Origin: Paenibacillus sp. 32O-W | GTDB taxonomy: Bacteria; Bacillota; Bacilli; Paenibacillales; NBRC-103111 | Assembly (NCBI RefSeq): GCF_007679495.1 | Contig: NZ_VEGP01000052.1 | Span: 1 to 40,609 of the forward strand | DNA length: 40,609 nt | Direction: 5' to 3' | Shown: positions 8,305 through 15,638 of the stretch, one piece after another | Layout: each line of letters opens with the position of its first letter | How positions within the stretch are numbered: position 1 is the first letter of the stretch | Made by a program: the position numbers and the translations under genes | Notes under the pieces: generated by a model | Told to the model about the DNA's origin: nothing | The model's database searches: none | What the model saw: only the letters and a program-made list of their open reading frames with translations

Positions 8305-10794
8305 ATGAAGACTAAATTAACCAAACAACCCGAGCGCCTCCCGGTAAACCTGGGAATATCGGAGCCCAATGAAATCATATATTGGACTGGCCTGGGATTT
8401 ATTCTATTGTTCTTGTTCATCGCCCCGTTCCGCACCGGCTTATATAACGGCTATCTGATTCAATACGAAGTCAATGTTTATGGGTCGGCAGCTTGGACAG
8501 CCTTATTCTTCTTTCTCATTTCGCTTTATTGGATCTTTCGTTGGAGAATCAGCTCCGTGAGAGATGCCTTAATGTTATTAGCTTGGGGTTTGCCTTTATC
8601 CTACCTCTTATCCGGATTCGTGGCCGTATCTCCCTACAGCAATGGAAAGCAGATTTTGCTTCATGCCATGTATGCGATGTTATTCGGGCTGGCGGCTTAT
8701 TTCGCTCGAAGCCAATCGGGGAACCGGATGCTCCAATTCGGAATTATGACTTCCGGTTATATGGTGGTCATTTATTGCATTCTAAACATGTTCGGAAACG
8801 CTTATTTTCGTGATGCTGTCATGGAAGACCAAGGCTTGAGGCTGACGGCTGTCTTTCAGTATGCCAATGCTTATGCGGCTGTGCTGATTGCCCTGCTTTT
8901 GGGCTGCTTGCATTTTATCATGTCCTCCCGCAGCCGGGTGATCGTTGCACTGAATGCATTAATGCTGGTTCCGTTGGCTCTCTCGTTCTCGCTAACTCTA
9001 TCCCGCGGGGGAATTGTGGTGCTTCCGCTTATATTGCTGGCGCTGCTGCCTTTCCTCTCCGTTGTCCGGCAAATCTGTTTTTTTATATATTTGGGGATCG
9101 GCTTCACAGCCTCCTTCCTGATTACGGACCGGATCAAGAGCATATCACTCGAAATGCTCAAACGAATGAAAGCCTCTTATGAACAGAATGGTGCCGCCGA
9201 TACGGTCAGCCTATTGGATCCTCTTTCCTGGAAAGGCTGGCTGACGCTCGTACCGGTATCGATTGGGGCGGCAGCCCTTATTGTCATCCTCCAGCTATAC
9301 CTGGCGCCGTTGATGGAAAGAAAGCTTGCGCGGTTTGCCGGCTGGAAATGGTCTAATTGGATTGTTCCCGTTGGCCTCATAGCCTTAGGGGGAATCGGAC
9401 TTCTGCTTATCACTCAGGGTTCAATGGTCGGGAATCTGCTCCCGCAAGCGCTGCACCAGAGGATCGCAAGCATTAACCTCCAACAGCACAGTGTACTCGA
9501 AAGATTAATGATGTTCGCCGACTCATTGAAAATATTCGCCGACCGGCCGGTTCTCGGCGGAGGCGGCGGGGTCTGGGAGGCGCTGTTCACCGCTTACCAG
9601 GGTGCTCCTTATCTTCCGAGGCAGGTTCATAGCTATTTCTTTGAATACCTTGTTGAAACCGGCTTGGTCGGGCTTATTTTCCTGGGAGGGTTACTCCTGC
9701 TGGTGTTTATTTTTTATATCAAAAATGTGTTCTTAAGCAAAACAACAGATCCCGATCAATCAATTCTTTATTATCTTGTGGCCATGTCCATCTTGCTTCA
9801 TAGCGCGCTTGATTTTGAAATGAGCTATGGCTATATCGCCGCACTCGTGTTCCTGTGTTTGGGTGGGATGGCATCCGCTGTAACTACTGAATTACGCCTG
9901 GAAGGAAGCAAGCTGTGGGGTTGGCTTACGGATAAAACCTGGGGACGGCTTGTTCCGGGTATGATTTCGGCCGCGGCCCTTATAGTACTGATCATATCCT
10001 TTTACGACTATCAGGCGAATAGAACCTTCTATACTTACTTGGATCAAAGCATGAAGGGGAACAATGCCCATGCGAACCAAGCTTTAGAAAAAGCCTTAAA
10101 GGCGAGGCCGAATCATCCTGAATATGTGTTGGCCAAGGTCAATGAATTAAATAAGATGTATAACCAAACAGGGGATTCGAAGATTCTGGAGGAAGTGGCG
10201 AAGCACCTGCAGCAGTTAAGTAAGAAGGAGCCTTACAATCGTTTGCTTGTTGAACAGCAGTTCATTTTACATCTCCGAAAGGATGAGCTCCCGGAAGCAT
10301 TGGACGTTGCATATTCACGTCTGGAAAGCAGTATTTGGGGCCTGAGCCTGTTTGAGGATTTTCCAAACTGGTATGATCGTGCGGTTGATCTGAACCTGCA
10401 GCTGGGTGATCAGGCCAGAAAAAATAATGATCCTGCAGCGCAGCAAAAATACTGGGATGATGCCATTCAGCTTTACCAAACGGTGCTGGATAAAATGGAG
10501 CTGGAGCAGCTTCCGGAAGGGCAGATGCACGAGCCGTTCGGGGTGGGTCCGGGGATGGCACTGTCTATCGGACAAATTTATTATTTGCGGAATGATTACA
10601 AGACTGCCGCGGATGTCATGGAACCCTATACCGAAGGGAATTGGGAGCTTCCGGCAAGCCGTGAATTGACCCGGTGGTATTTGGCGGCGGGAATGAGGCA
10701 GGGAGAGGAGCATCCTCCATTGTATGACAAATTCATCGGGCAGTTCCCTGATGAGAAAGAATGGATTGAAGGAATGGTTCATTACGATGCTTGA
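8305..10794 (+). CDS. O-antigen ligase/polymerase-family membrane protein with C-terminal TPR region
   Basis: The first about 580 residues contain many hydrophobic segments and the Wzy_C/WaaL-type signature region: RQVHSYFFEYLVETGLVGL in a periplasm-facing loop after FADRPVLGGGGGVWEALF. The final about 250 residues are soluble and rich in TPR-like helix pairs (HANQALEKALKARPNHPEYVLAKVNE). Family members ligate or polymerise undecaprenyl-linked glycans; in Gram-positive bacteria the product would be a surface polysaccharide or glycan. No other glycan genes lie nearby, so the acceptor is unknown. ATG 8305 has AAAGGAG correctly spaced; the longer frame from 8236 has none. Confidence 0.85.
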   Translation: MKTKLTKQPERLPVNLGISEPNEIIYWTGLGFILLFLFIAPFRTGLYNGYLIQYEVNVYGSAAWTALFFFLISLYWIFRWRISSVRDALMLLAWGLPLSYLLSGFVAVSPYSNGKQILLHAMYAMLFGLAAYFARSQSGNRMLQFGIMTSGYMVVIYCILNMFGNAYFRDAVMEDQGLRLTAVFQYANAYAAVLIALLLGCLHFIMSSRSRVIVALNALMLVPLALSFSLTLSRGGIVVLPLILLALLPFLSVVRQICFFIYLGIGFTASFLITDRIKSISLEMLKRMKASYEQNGAADTVSLLDPLSWKGWLTLVPVSIGAAALIVILQLYLAPLMERKLARFAGWKWSNWIVPVGLIALGGIGLLLITQGSMVGNLLPQALHQRIASINLQQHSVLERLMMFADSLKIFADRPVLGGGGGVWEALFTAYQGAPYLPRQVHSYFFEYLVETGLVGLIFLGGLLLLVFIFYIKNVFLSKTTDPDQSILYYLVAMSILLHSALDFEMSYGYIAALVFLCLGGMASAVTTELRLEGSKLWGWLTDKTWGRLVPGMISAAALIVLIISFYDYQANRTFYTYLDQSMKGNNAHANQALEKALKARPNHPEYVLAKVNELNKMYNQTGDSKILEEVAKHLQQLSKKEPYNRLLVEQQFILHLRKDELPEALDVAYSRLESSIWGLSLFEDFPNWYDRAVDLNLQLGDQARKNNDPAAQQKYWDDAIQLYQTVLDKMELEQLPEGQMHEPFGVGPGMALSIGQIYYLRNDYKTAADVMEPYTEGNWELPASRELTRWYLAAGMRQGEEHPPLYDKFIGQFPDEKEWIEGMVHYDA

Positions 10795-10867
10795 AGGATT
10801 TCGATGAGGGAATCGTGATACCACGGATGAATATTCCCGACTAACAAGGGCAGCTACTAAAAAGTAC

Positions 10868-10896
10868 TTGCATCTGATTCTAGGACATGCTATTAT
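10868..10896 (+). promoter_or_regulatory. Promoter of tRNA-Asp
   Basis: TTGCAT (10868-10873), a 17-bp spacer, and TATTAT (10891-10896) precede the tRNA by about 32 bp. This is a good vegetative-type match. Confidence 0.6.
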
Positions 10897-10928
10897 ATTG
10901 CTTGTGCCTTTCTTATAGTAGTTGCCAA

Positions 10929-11005
10929 GGAGCTGTGGTGTAGAGGCCTAACATGCCTGCCTGTCACGCAGGAGACCGCGGGTTCGAATCCCGTCAGCTC
11001 CGCCA
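10929..11005 (+). tRNA. tRNA-Asp(GUC)
   Basis: The cloverleaf is complete: acceptor GGAGCTG (10929-10935) pairs with CAGCTCC (10995-11001), anticodon stem CCTGC/GCAGG encloses loop CTGTCAC with anticodon GTC (10963-10965), the T arm contains GGTTCGAATCC, and CCA is encoded at the 3' end. It is a single-gene transcript with its own promoter and terminator. Confidence 0.97.
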
Positions 11006-11026
11006 TTTAACCCAATGATATGATTT

Positions 11027-11055
11027 AGAGCAGAGTGCGACTCTGCTCTTTTTAT
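11027..11055 (+). terminator. Intrinsic terminator of tRNA-Asp
   Basis: A perfect 10-bp stem AGAGCAGAGT/ACTCTGCTCT (11027-11036 with 11040-11049, loop GCG) is followed by TTTTATTTT. Confidence 0.9.
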
Positions 11056-11071
11056 TTTCTCTCGGAAAAAC

Positions 11072-11094
11072 AAAAAAACGTCCGAAGACGTTTT
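11072..11094 (-). terminator. Intrinsic terminator of the EamA transporter gene
   Basis: On the minus strand the stem AAAACGTC/GACGTTTT (11094-11087 with 11082-11075, loop TTCG) runs into a T-tract. The stem overlaps the stop codon of the transporter gene. Confidence 0.85.
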
Positions 11095-12004
11095 ACTGAA
11101 GCTTGAGCTGGCGTTTCCTTCTTAGGCTGGCGATCCATTCCGGCAATGCGATGCCTGCCAATATGATCAGTACGCCGATCCATTTCGCCACCGAAACCTC
11201 TTCCCGAAGGACAAGGCTGGAGGCAAGAACTGCGGTCGGAAGCTCTGCAGCACTCAGGATCGTAGCCAGTGATCCGCCGATATGAGGAACCCCCAACGCA
11301 AATAAAAAAGGGGGAATTACGGCACCGAGCAAGGCCAAAACAACCGCAAATTTAATGAGTCCGTTCCATAAGGAGCCATCGACCAGAAAAGTGGGCGGGA
11401 AAATGATGCTGATCAGTATAAATGAACCGGTGAGCATGATGGCGCTTCTTTTGGCCGGATGGATATGAGGAGCGGTTCGGCCACTGAATAGAATGAACAG
11501 TGTATACATAAGAGCGGCAACCAAACCCAAGGCCACGCCTGCTAAAGTAAAAGAGCCCAGTCCCTGTTCCAGAATCCCGCTGGCGAGCACCGTTCCGGCC
11601 AGGAGAATCAGTAGGGCGACCAGCTTTTCTTTGCCCGGCCACCTCCGGTTGAGTAGTGACTCGATAAGCAGGCCCATCCACGAAAATTGAAACAACAGAA
11701 TAATTGCCAAAGAAGCCGGTACATATTGCAAAGCGGCATAATAAAATACACCCGTCAAACCGGTCGTTGTTCCGACGGCCATCAGCATTAGTATTTCTTT
11801 AAAGGATGCCGGTGATACCGCGCCTCCCTTTTTTCTGATTTTAACGACGATAAAGATTATCCACAGTGTAAGCATCCCCAGTAAGGTCTGGCTTCCAACG
11901 ACCTGATTGACGGTAAAGCCCGATTGATAGGCCAGCTTGACGAAGGTGGACAGCACTCCAAAGCTGCAGGCACCTAAAAATACCAGAATTACGTATCGCA
12001 TCAT
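11093..12004 (-). CDS. EamA/DMT-family transporter
   Basis: The protein has about ten hydrophobic segments and two EamA-type halves, with the conserved opening LVFLGACSFGVLSTFVKLAY and the second-half ending ELPTAVLASSLVLREEVSVAKWIGVLIILAGI. It is a drug/metabolite-superfamily permease in the cytoplasmic membrane; the substrate is unknown. Two starts are possible: ATG 12016, with AAAAGG immediately adjacent, or ATG 12004, with the same AAAAGG 12 nt away. I list the second because zero spacing is unfavourable, but this is uncertain. It is a single gene, terminated at 11072-11094. Confidence 0.85.
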   Translation of the reverse strand: MMRYVILVFLGACSFGVLSTFVKLAYQSGFTVNQVVGSQTLLGMLTLWIIFIVVKIRKKGGAVSPASFKEILMLMAVGTTTGLTGVFYYAALQYVPASLAIILLFQFSWMGLLIESLLNRRWPGKEKLVALLILLAGTVLASGILEQGLGSFTLAGVALGLVAALMYTLFILFSGRTAPHIHPAKRSAIMLTGSFILISIIFPPTFLVDGSLWNGLIKFAVVLALLGAVIPPFLFALGVPHIGGSLATILSAAELPTAVLASSLVLREEVSVAKWIGVLIILAGIALPEWIASLRRKRQLKLQ

Positions 12005-12049
12005 GGGTAACTTCATCCTTTTAGCTCGTGTTATGCATCTAAATTACAA

Positions 12050-12078
12050 CAAGAAAGGGACCCCCAATTCTGGGTCCC
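12050..12078 (-). terminator. Terminator of the tRNA-Arg/tRNA-Pro transcript
   Basis: On the minus strand GGGACCC (12078-12072) pairs with GGGTCCC (12063-12057) and is followed by TTTCTTGTTG. It lies just beyond the tRNA-Pro 3' end. Confidence 0.75.
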
Positions 12079-12092
12079 CGATGCTTATGTAA

Positions 12093-12169
12093 TGGTCGAG
12101 ACGACAGGATTTGAACCTGCGACCTCTTGGTCCCGAACCAAGCGCTCTACCAAGCTGAGCCACGTCTCG
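12093..12169 (-). tRNA. tRNA-Pro(CGG)
   Basis: Read on the minus strand, the acceptor CGAGACG pairs with CGTCTCG. The anticodon stem CTTGG/CCAAG encloses loop TTCGGGA, giving anticodon CGG for CCG codons. CCA is encoded. It is the second gene of a two-tRNA transcript. Confidence 0.95.
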
Positions 12170-12186
12170 ATATCTTATTAACTTAC

Positions 12187-12263
12187 TGGCGCGCCCGATA
12201 CGATTCGAACGTACGACCTGCAGTTTAGGAAACTGATGCTCTATCCTGCTGAGCTACGGGCGC
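12187..12263 (-). tRNA. tRNA-Arg(CCU)
   Basis: Read on the minus strand, the acceptor GCGCCCG pairs with CGGGCGC. The anticodon loop TTCCTAA gives CCT, which reads AGG. CCA is encoded. A TATAAT -10 box lies just upstream on the minus strand (12282-12277), without a clear -35. Confidence 0.95.
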
Positions 12264-12317
12264 TTAAGCAAAAATCATTATATCATAAATAACCGGGAAT
12301 GGGAAGAGGAGCAGCCT

Positions 12318-12360
12318 TCCAAAATTTCCGCTGATCCCGGACAGTTGCGCCGGAATCAGC
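12318..12360 (-). terminator. Intrinsic terminator downstream of tadA
   Basis: On the minus strand GCTGATTCCGG pairs with CCGGGATCAGC (12360-12350 with 12340-12330, one mismatch) and is followed by GGAAATTTTGG. It lies 7 bp past the tadA stop. Confidence 0.7.
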
Positions 12361-12366
12361 ATAAGC

Positions 12367-12834
12367 CTAACGGCTTTTCTTTCGCAAGGTGCGGAAGAAG
12401 TCGGTGAGCATAGAAGCACATTCTTCCATAAGAATTCCGCTGGTAACCTCCACCTGGTGGTTAAACCTTTCCTCCTGCAGCAGATTCATTAATGTCCCCG
12501 CACAGCCCGCTTTAGGATCCGCCGTTCCATATATGACATGGGGTATTCTTGACTGGACGATAGCCCCGGCGCACATAGGACAGGGCTCTAATGTTACATA
12601 CAGGGAGCAATCCAGCAGCCTCCAGGCCTGCAGATGTTCGCTCGCTTGCCGGATCGCGATTAATTCGGCGTGAGAAGTCGGGTCCAGTGAGGTTTCCCGC
12701 AAATTGTGCCCCCGGCCAATAATTTCTCCATTATGAACAATAACGGCACCGATGGGAACTTCTCTTTTGGCCAATGCTTTCTCCGCCTCTGTTATAGCTT
12801 CGCGCATCCAACGGACATGGTCCGGATGGTCCAC
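12367..12834 (-). CDS. tadA: tRNA-specific adenosine deaminase TadA
   Basis: From GTG 12834 the protein is 155 residues, the usual family length. It has the cytidine-deaminase-fold zinc site: H55-A-E57 with the proton-shuttling Glu, and PCPMC with Cys85 and Cys88. It deaminates A34 to inosine in the tRNA-Arg(ACG) anticodon and is essential in most bacteria. GTG 12834 is preceded by GGGAGGG with 7-nt spacing, whereas the in-frame ATG at 12873 has no well-placed ribosome binding site and gives 13 atypical residues. In Bacillaceae tadA lies near dnaX and recR close to oriC; here tRNA genes follow instead. Confidence 0.95.
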   Translation of the reverse strand: MDHPDHVRWMREAITEAEKALAKREVPIGAVIVHNGEIIGRGHNLRETSLDPTSHAELIAIRQASEHLQAWRLLDCSLYVTLEPCPMCAGAIVQSRIPHVIYGTADPKAGCAGTLMNLLQEERFNHQVEVTSGILMEECASMLTDFFRTLRKKSR

Positions 12835-12859
12835 TGCTTGTCCCTCCCAACTTCTGAAA

Positions 12860-13075
12860 TGTGGATAATTCATCGAACATCCATTCCTTTGTTAACATGT
12901 TGTGGATAAGATTGTGGATAAGTTCTGATGACTTCCGTTTTCTATTGTATAATTCCTTAATCTGAAGAGCAAACAAACTATGAAAAACGTCGAAAAGTCA
13001 GAATATTTCAGCATAAACCCGTTTGACTGCCGCCCTGAAAATAACTACATCCAAATCATTCCAACCTGTGAATAA
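12860..13075 (-). promoter_or_regulatory. Cluster of four DnaA-box consensus matches
   Basis: TTATCCACA (minus strand) occurs at 12860-12868, 12901-12909 and 12913-12921, and TTATTCACA at 13067-13075. All four match the TTATNCACA consensus perfectly and share one orientation. The middle pair are 12 bp apart start to start. Function (DnaA control of tadA, DnaA titration, or a replication-linked site) is not decided by the sequence. Confidence 0.55.
12944..12972 (-). promoter_or_regulatory. Candidate tadA promoter
   Basis: On the minus strand TTGCTC (12972-12967), a 17-bp spacer and TACAAT (12949-12944) form a plausible vegetative promoter. The leader to the GTG start is about 105 nt and carries three DnaA-box matches. 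Confidence 0.45.
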
Positions 13076-13092
13076 CTCCTGAATAACTCATG

Positions 13093-13629
13093 CTAAATCA
13101 GCTTGCGCTCATCCAAAGCTACTTGTTTAAGCCATTCTTCGTGCAGTATAGTTTGCAGGATTCTACGTTGAATTTGCTCCACTCTTCTTCGCGCAAGCTC
13201 TCTGGTGACTCTGAACGTATGTGTAATCAAGTCTATCAAATCATTCTGATGAGGAGGCAGTTCCATCCGGTTTAGCATGAAGAACGGAATGGCCGCATAG
13301 GGCACGAAGCTGTTCGCATCCTGTTCCTGCCACTGGAGAAAGGATTCCGGCATGCAGAATTGATTTCCGGAATGCCTCAGGACATGGCAAAGCTCATGAA
13401 GGAAATCCTCCCACTGCTCCTCAGGAGATAGGCGGGCATCCACATTTACGCTGTACATACCTAGACCACGGTCAATATGACTGCTCCGAAAAGGCTGATA
13501 ATATACCCAGATATTCATTCTTGATGACACATATTCTATGGTGAGATGCTCCGGAGTGGTAATTCGATATTTGCGGCAAATTTGTTCGACCCATTGTTCG
13601 AAAGGAGTGCATTTGTAAAGAGATAACAC
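13093..13629 (-). CDS. ImmA/IrrE-family metalloprotease (anti-repressor)
   Basis: This is a 178-residue protein with a zinc-protease helix HELCHVLRH (His78, Glu79, His82) and a plausible third ligand Glu102 in QEQDANSF. This is the pattern of ImmA/IrrE/DUF955 peptidases. In ICEBs1 and related phages ImmA cleaves a CI-like repressor to trigger induction, and such a repressor gene lies just upstream. GTG 13629 is chosen because AAGAGGTGAT precedes it; GTG 13638 sits inside that ribosome binding site. A LexA-type box at 13661-13672 lies directly in front of the gene. I infer that it switches on the tail cluster after DNA damage. Confidence 0.85.
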   Translation of the reverse strand: MLSLYKCTPFEQWVEQICRKYRITTPEHLTIEYVSSRMNIWVYYQPFRSSHIDRGLGMYSVNVDARLSPEEQWEDFLHELCHVLRHSGNQFCMPESFLQWQEQDANSFVPYAAIPFFMLNRMELPPHQNDLIDLITHTFRVTRELARRRVEQIQRRILQTILHEEWLKQVALDERKLI

Positions 13630-13660
13630 CGTTATCACCTCTTGTCATCAGTTTAATACA

Positions 13661-13672
13661 GAACATACGTTC
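13661..13672 (-). promoter_or_regulatory. Putative LexA (SOS/DinR) box upstream of immA
   Basis: GAACATACGTTC is a perfect GAAC-N4-GTTC palindrome. The minus-strand core GAAC-GTAT-GTTC fits the Bacillus LexA consensus core GAACRNRYGTTY; only the outermost C and G differ. It ends 32 bp before the GTG start and directly precedes a TATTAA hexamer (minus strand) that could be a -10 element, so LexA would block transcription. Confidence 0.65.
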
Positions 13673-13683
13673 CTTTTTATTTC

Positions 13684-13706
13684 GAAAAAGAAAGCCCTTA
13701 CTGGGC
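13684..13706 (-). terminator. Weak terminator-like hairpin between repressor and immA
   Basis: On the minus strand GCCC/GGGC (13706-13703 with 13697-13694) is followed by TTTCTTTTTC. The stem is only 4 bp. If active it would uncouple repressor and protease transcription, consistent with immA having its own LexA-controlled promoter. Confidence 0.4.
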
Positions 13707-13881
13707 ACAGAACTTTCCTTTAGTAATTGTTATTTTGCCATGCCTCTAATTCTTCGTTTCAGGCAGCTCGAACGAGCCTGCACCTCTACTTGAATCAAAA
13801 CAGCGACCGGGTTTCATAGCTTCTCGTAACTGGCTTGTCCGGTTTAGCCATGGATTCCCTCATAGCTTCCCGCTGGTCAGG

Positions 13882-14244
13882 TTATTTTCCCTGCCGGTCC
13901 CCCGGCTTGCGGTCTTTCTCCTTCTCCATTAGAAATTCAAGAAATTTGCGAGTCTCCTCGCGTATTTCCGGGGAAGCGTTCTTTAAATCCCTAAACAGAA
14001 TCGTCAGCTCCGGATCATCAATATCGGGTATATCCTGGGTTGGCGTATCCCGACCAAGCAGATAGTCGACAGAGACATCGAAGAAATCGGCTATTTGCTT
14101 TATAGTGTCCGGGTCCGGCTTCCGGTCTCCCGTTTCATATCTGGATAACTGAACATTGGAGATGCCCAAGGATTCGGCCAGTCTTTTTTGTGAGAGTCCT
14201 GCCTTGTCTCGAAGAGATTTGATTCGATTACCCAATACGCTCAT
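13882..14244 (-). CDS. CI/Xre-like transcriptional repressor of the tail cluster
   Basis: This 120-residue protein has an N-terminal lambda-repressor-type helix-turn-helix (about 6-60: LSQKRLAESLGISNVQLSRYETG...PDTIKQIADFFDVSVDYLLG). The C-terminal 50 residues are acidic and helical, as in ImmR/SinR-like repressors that are ImmA substrates. It is transcribed divergently from the sigma-like gene across a 245-bp region with six dyad operators, which it most likely binds. The nearest upstream ribosome-binding element (GTGGGGAC) is weak. It is inferred to be the master switch of the tailocin. Confidence 0.88.
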   Translation of the reverse strand: MSVLGNRIKSLRDKAGLSQKRLAESLGISNVQLSRYETGDRKPDPDTIKQIADFFDVSVDYLLGRDTPTQDIPDIDDPELTILFRDLKNASPEIREETRKFLEFLMEKEKDRKPGDRQGK

Positions 14245-14290
14245 TGGAATGTCCCCACTTTGAAATCAGTTAGTACTCAAATATTACCAT

Positions 14291-14465
14291 TTACCATTAC
14301 GGTAATAAATAGTTTTGCCAAAACGGAAATAAAATGATTGACATTACCAAAATGGTAATGATATGATCTGTAATAAGTTACCAATATGGCAACATTTGAA
14401 TGTCTTCTCTCTCCTTGTAGCCATTTTGGTAAAAAAATTTCGAATTGAATTTGCCAAAATGGCAA
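14291..14465. promoter_or_regulatory. Array of six 15-bp palindromic operators
   Basis: Six copies of TTRCCAAWAYGGYAA-like dyads occur at 14291-14305, 14315-14329, 14344-14358, 14378-14392, 14418-14432 and 14451-14465. The best are TTACCAAAATGGTAA (14344) and TTGCCAAAATGGCAA (14451). Start-to-start spacing is 24, 29, 34, 40 and 33 bp. They fill the divergent region between the CI-like repressor and the sigma-like activator and are the obvious repressor binding sites. Confidence 0.85.
14338..14367 (+). promoter_or_regulatory. Early promoter of the sigma-like activator, with operator in its spacer
   Basis: TTGACA (14338-14343) and TATGAT (14362-14367) are separated by 18 bp. The operator TTACCAAAATGGTAA (14344-14358) begins on the first spacer base. 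Repressor bound there would exclude RNA polymerase. Confidence 0.8.
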
Positions 14466-14489
14466 AAACGCTAAAGGAGGCGCGAGGGA

Positions 14490-15011
14490 ATGGAAAGGGG
14501 AGAGTTGATTAATAAGCAAAGCTGGTTAAGCCATAAGGAACTGCGGGATTCTTACCGCCGCACCTGCCGTGTCATTGAGAAGGCTCATCAATCGGCATCG
14601 GATCTAGGGGAGAAGAAGCTTCTTTCCGGCATGTTGTCGGATTGCAGGTTTGCCCTGGAATGGCTGGATACGGGAAGACCTCCGGGAAACCGTCGCGGGA
14701 TCGAAAGAAGGGCTTGTTATCAGAGAGAGAAGCTTACCGATCCTGCTTCCATCCAGGTTTATGCGGATAACAGGATCCATCCCCAACCTGCCCTACTGAC
14801 GAATAGACAGAGAGCCAGGCTGGAATTCGTCCTATCCCGACTCAGCGTCAGGGAGAGGGATTGCTATGTGTTGGCTTACGGAGAGTGCTTTTCCTACAGC
14901 CAGATTGCAGCCATGCTGCAAATTACGAAAGGCAGTGTGGGGCAGTACATCTTAAGGGCGCAGAAAAAAATATCCCAAGCCGTTGCGATGTCATACGATT
15001 GCCACCTATAG
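14490..15011 (+). CDS. Sigma-70 region-4-like activator of late tail genes (Xpf-like)
   Basis: The 173-residue protein has a C-terminal sigma-4 helix-turn-helix (about 105-165: LTNRQRARLEFVLSRLSVRERDCYVLAYGE then YSQIAAMLQITKGSVGQYILRAQKKI). It lacks a sigma-2 domain. This arrangement matches positive control factors such as Xpf of PBSX, which drive late operons. AAGGAGG precedes ATG 14490 by 9 nt. It is the first gene on the plus strand after the operator array and so is the likely direct target of the repressor. The late promoter it would recognise is probably between 15012 and 15210. Confidence 0.85.
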   Translation: MERGELINKQSWLSHKELRDSYRRTCRVIEKAHQSASDLGEKKLLSGMLSDCRFALEWLDTGRPPGNRRGIERRACYQREKLTDPASIQVYADNRIHPQPALLTNRQRARLEFVLSRLSVRERDCYVLAYGECFSYSQIAAMLQITKGSVGQYILRAQKKISQAVAMSYDCHL

Positions 15012-15132
15012 GTGAAGGGAGTTCCTGAAGAAAGGAATCTCTTCTTGACTATAGATATCACAGCAAAGGGCTGCTGCCATGCGGAACAGCCGCAGCAGCA
15101 ATCCGGGCCAGCAAGGAAGGAGGGAGGGACCG
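15012..15132 (+). promoter_or_regulatory. Leader of the late tail operon with a strong hairpin
   Basis: GCTGCTGC (15070-15077) pairs with GCAGCAGC (15092-15099) across a 14-nt loop. No T-run follows, so it is not a simple terminator. The region sits between the sigma-like activator and the first structural gene and is the natural place for the late promoter, which I cannot define because the activator's consensus is unknown. Confidence 0.35.
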
Positions 15133-15234
15133 TTGCCATCGTTTAACCTGCAGCATTTAAGCGAGCTCAAGGGGTCGGGCAGCAAATCTCCGCAAGCGGG
15201 TGATAGATTATGTCAGTCACACTCGATGATGTGA
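15133..15234 (+). CDS. Possible 33-residue ORF with strong ribosome binding site
   Basis: TTG 15133 follows GGAGGGAGGG at 4-nt spacing and opens a 33-codon frame beginning MPSFNLQHLSELKG and ending 25 bp inside the tail terminator gene. I recognise no family. The strong ribosome binding site in front of so short a frame could mark the stub of a longer gene left when the head module was lost, or a leader peptide coupling translation to the next gene. Confidence 0.3.
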   Translation: MPSFNLQHLSELKGSGSKSPQAGDRLCQSHSMM

Positions 15235-15638
15235 GGAACGCAGTCGCTTCGGCCATTCGCCGCCGTTTTCCGGATGCCGCCGTCTGGCTGGAGGAGGAAG
15301 TAACCGGAGAACCGGAACGGCCGTGTTTTATCGTAAAGCTGTCATCCGTGCGCCAGGTCAAAAAGGCGGAGCACCGTTATTTGCGGACTCATTCCTTTAC
15401 GATTGAATATTGGTCCGGCTCCATCGCAGGACTGCATGAAGTGGCCGAGGCTCTATACGATCATCTGGAGTCAATTGAAATTGCCGGGGATTTATGCTGG
15501 GGAAGACACTGGAGCCACGAAATCAAGAACGGGATCCTTCAATTTATTGTCGAGTATCCTATGCAGTTGATTCGTGCCAGGCCTTCCTCGCCAAAGATGA
15601 AGACTATGTACCAGGAAGGGGATTTAAAACATGGCTAA
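15210..15638 (+). CDS. Phage tail terminator protein (XkdJ-like)
   Basis: This is a 142-residue cytoplasmic protein (SVTLDDVRNAVASAIRRRFPDAAVWLEEEVTGEPERPCFIVKL). Size, fold-like pattern and position before the sheath gene fit the tail terminator family next to xkdK in PBSX. Such proteins cap the finished tail tube and set its end. In a headless particle this would be the top cap. The ribosome binding site GGGTGAT is modest. Its stop overlaps the next small gene by 8 bp. Confidence 0.7.
   Translation: MSVTLDDVRNAVASAIRRRFPDAAVWLEEEVTGEPERPCFIVKLSSVRQVKKAEHRYLRTHSFTIEYWSGSIAGLHEVAEALYDHLESIEIAGDLCWGRHWSHEIKNGILQFIVEYPMQLIRARPSSPKMKTMYQEGDLKHG

Noticed and set aside
12187-12263. tRNA-Arg as integration site of the tail cluster
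   Set aside because: tadA and its terminator lie between the tRNA and the cluster, no duplicated tRNA 3' end was seen on the right side, and no integrase is present.
14291-14465. CRISPR-like repeat array
   Set aside because: The repeats are 15-bp palindromes with short, unequal spacing in a promoter region; they are operators. No cas genes are present.
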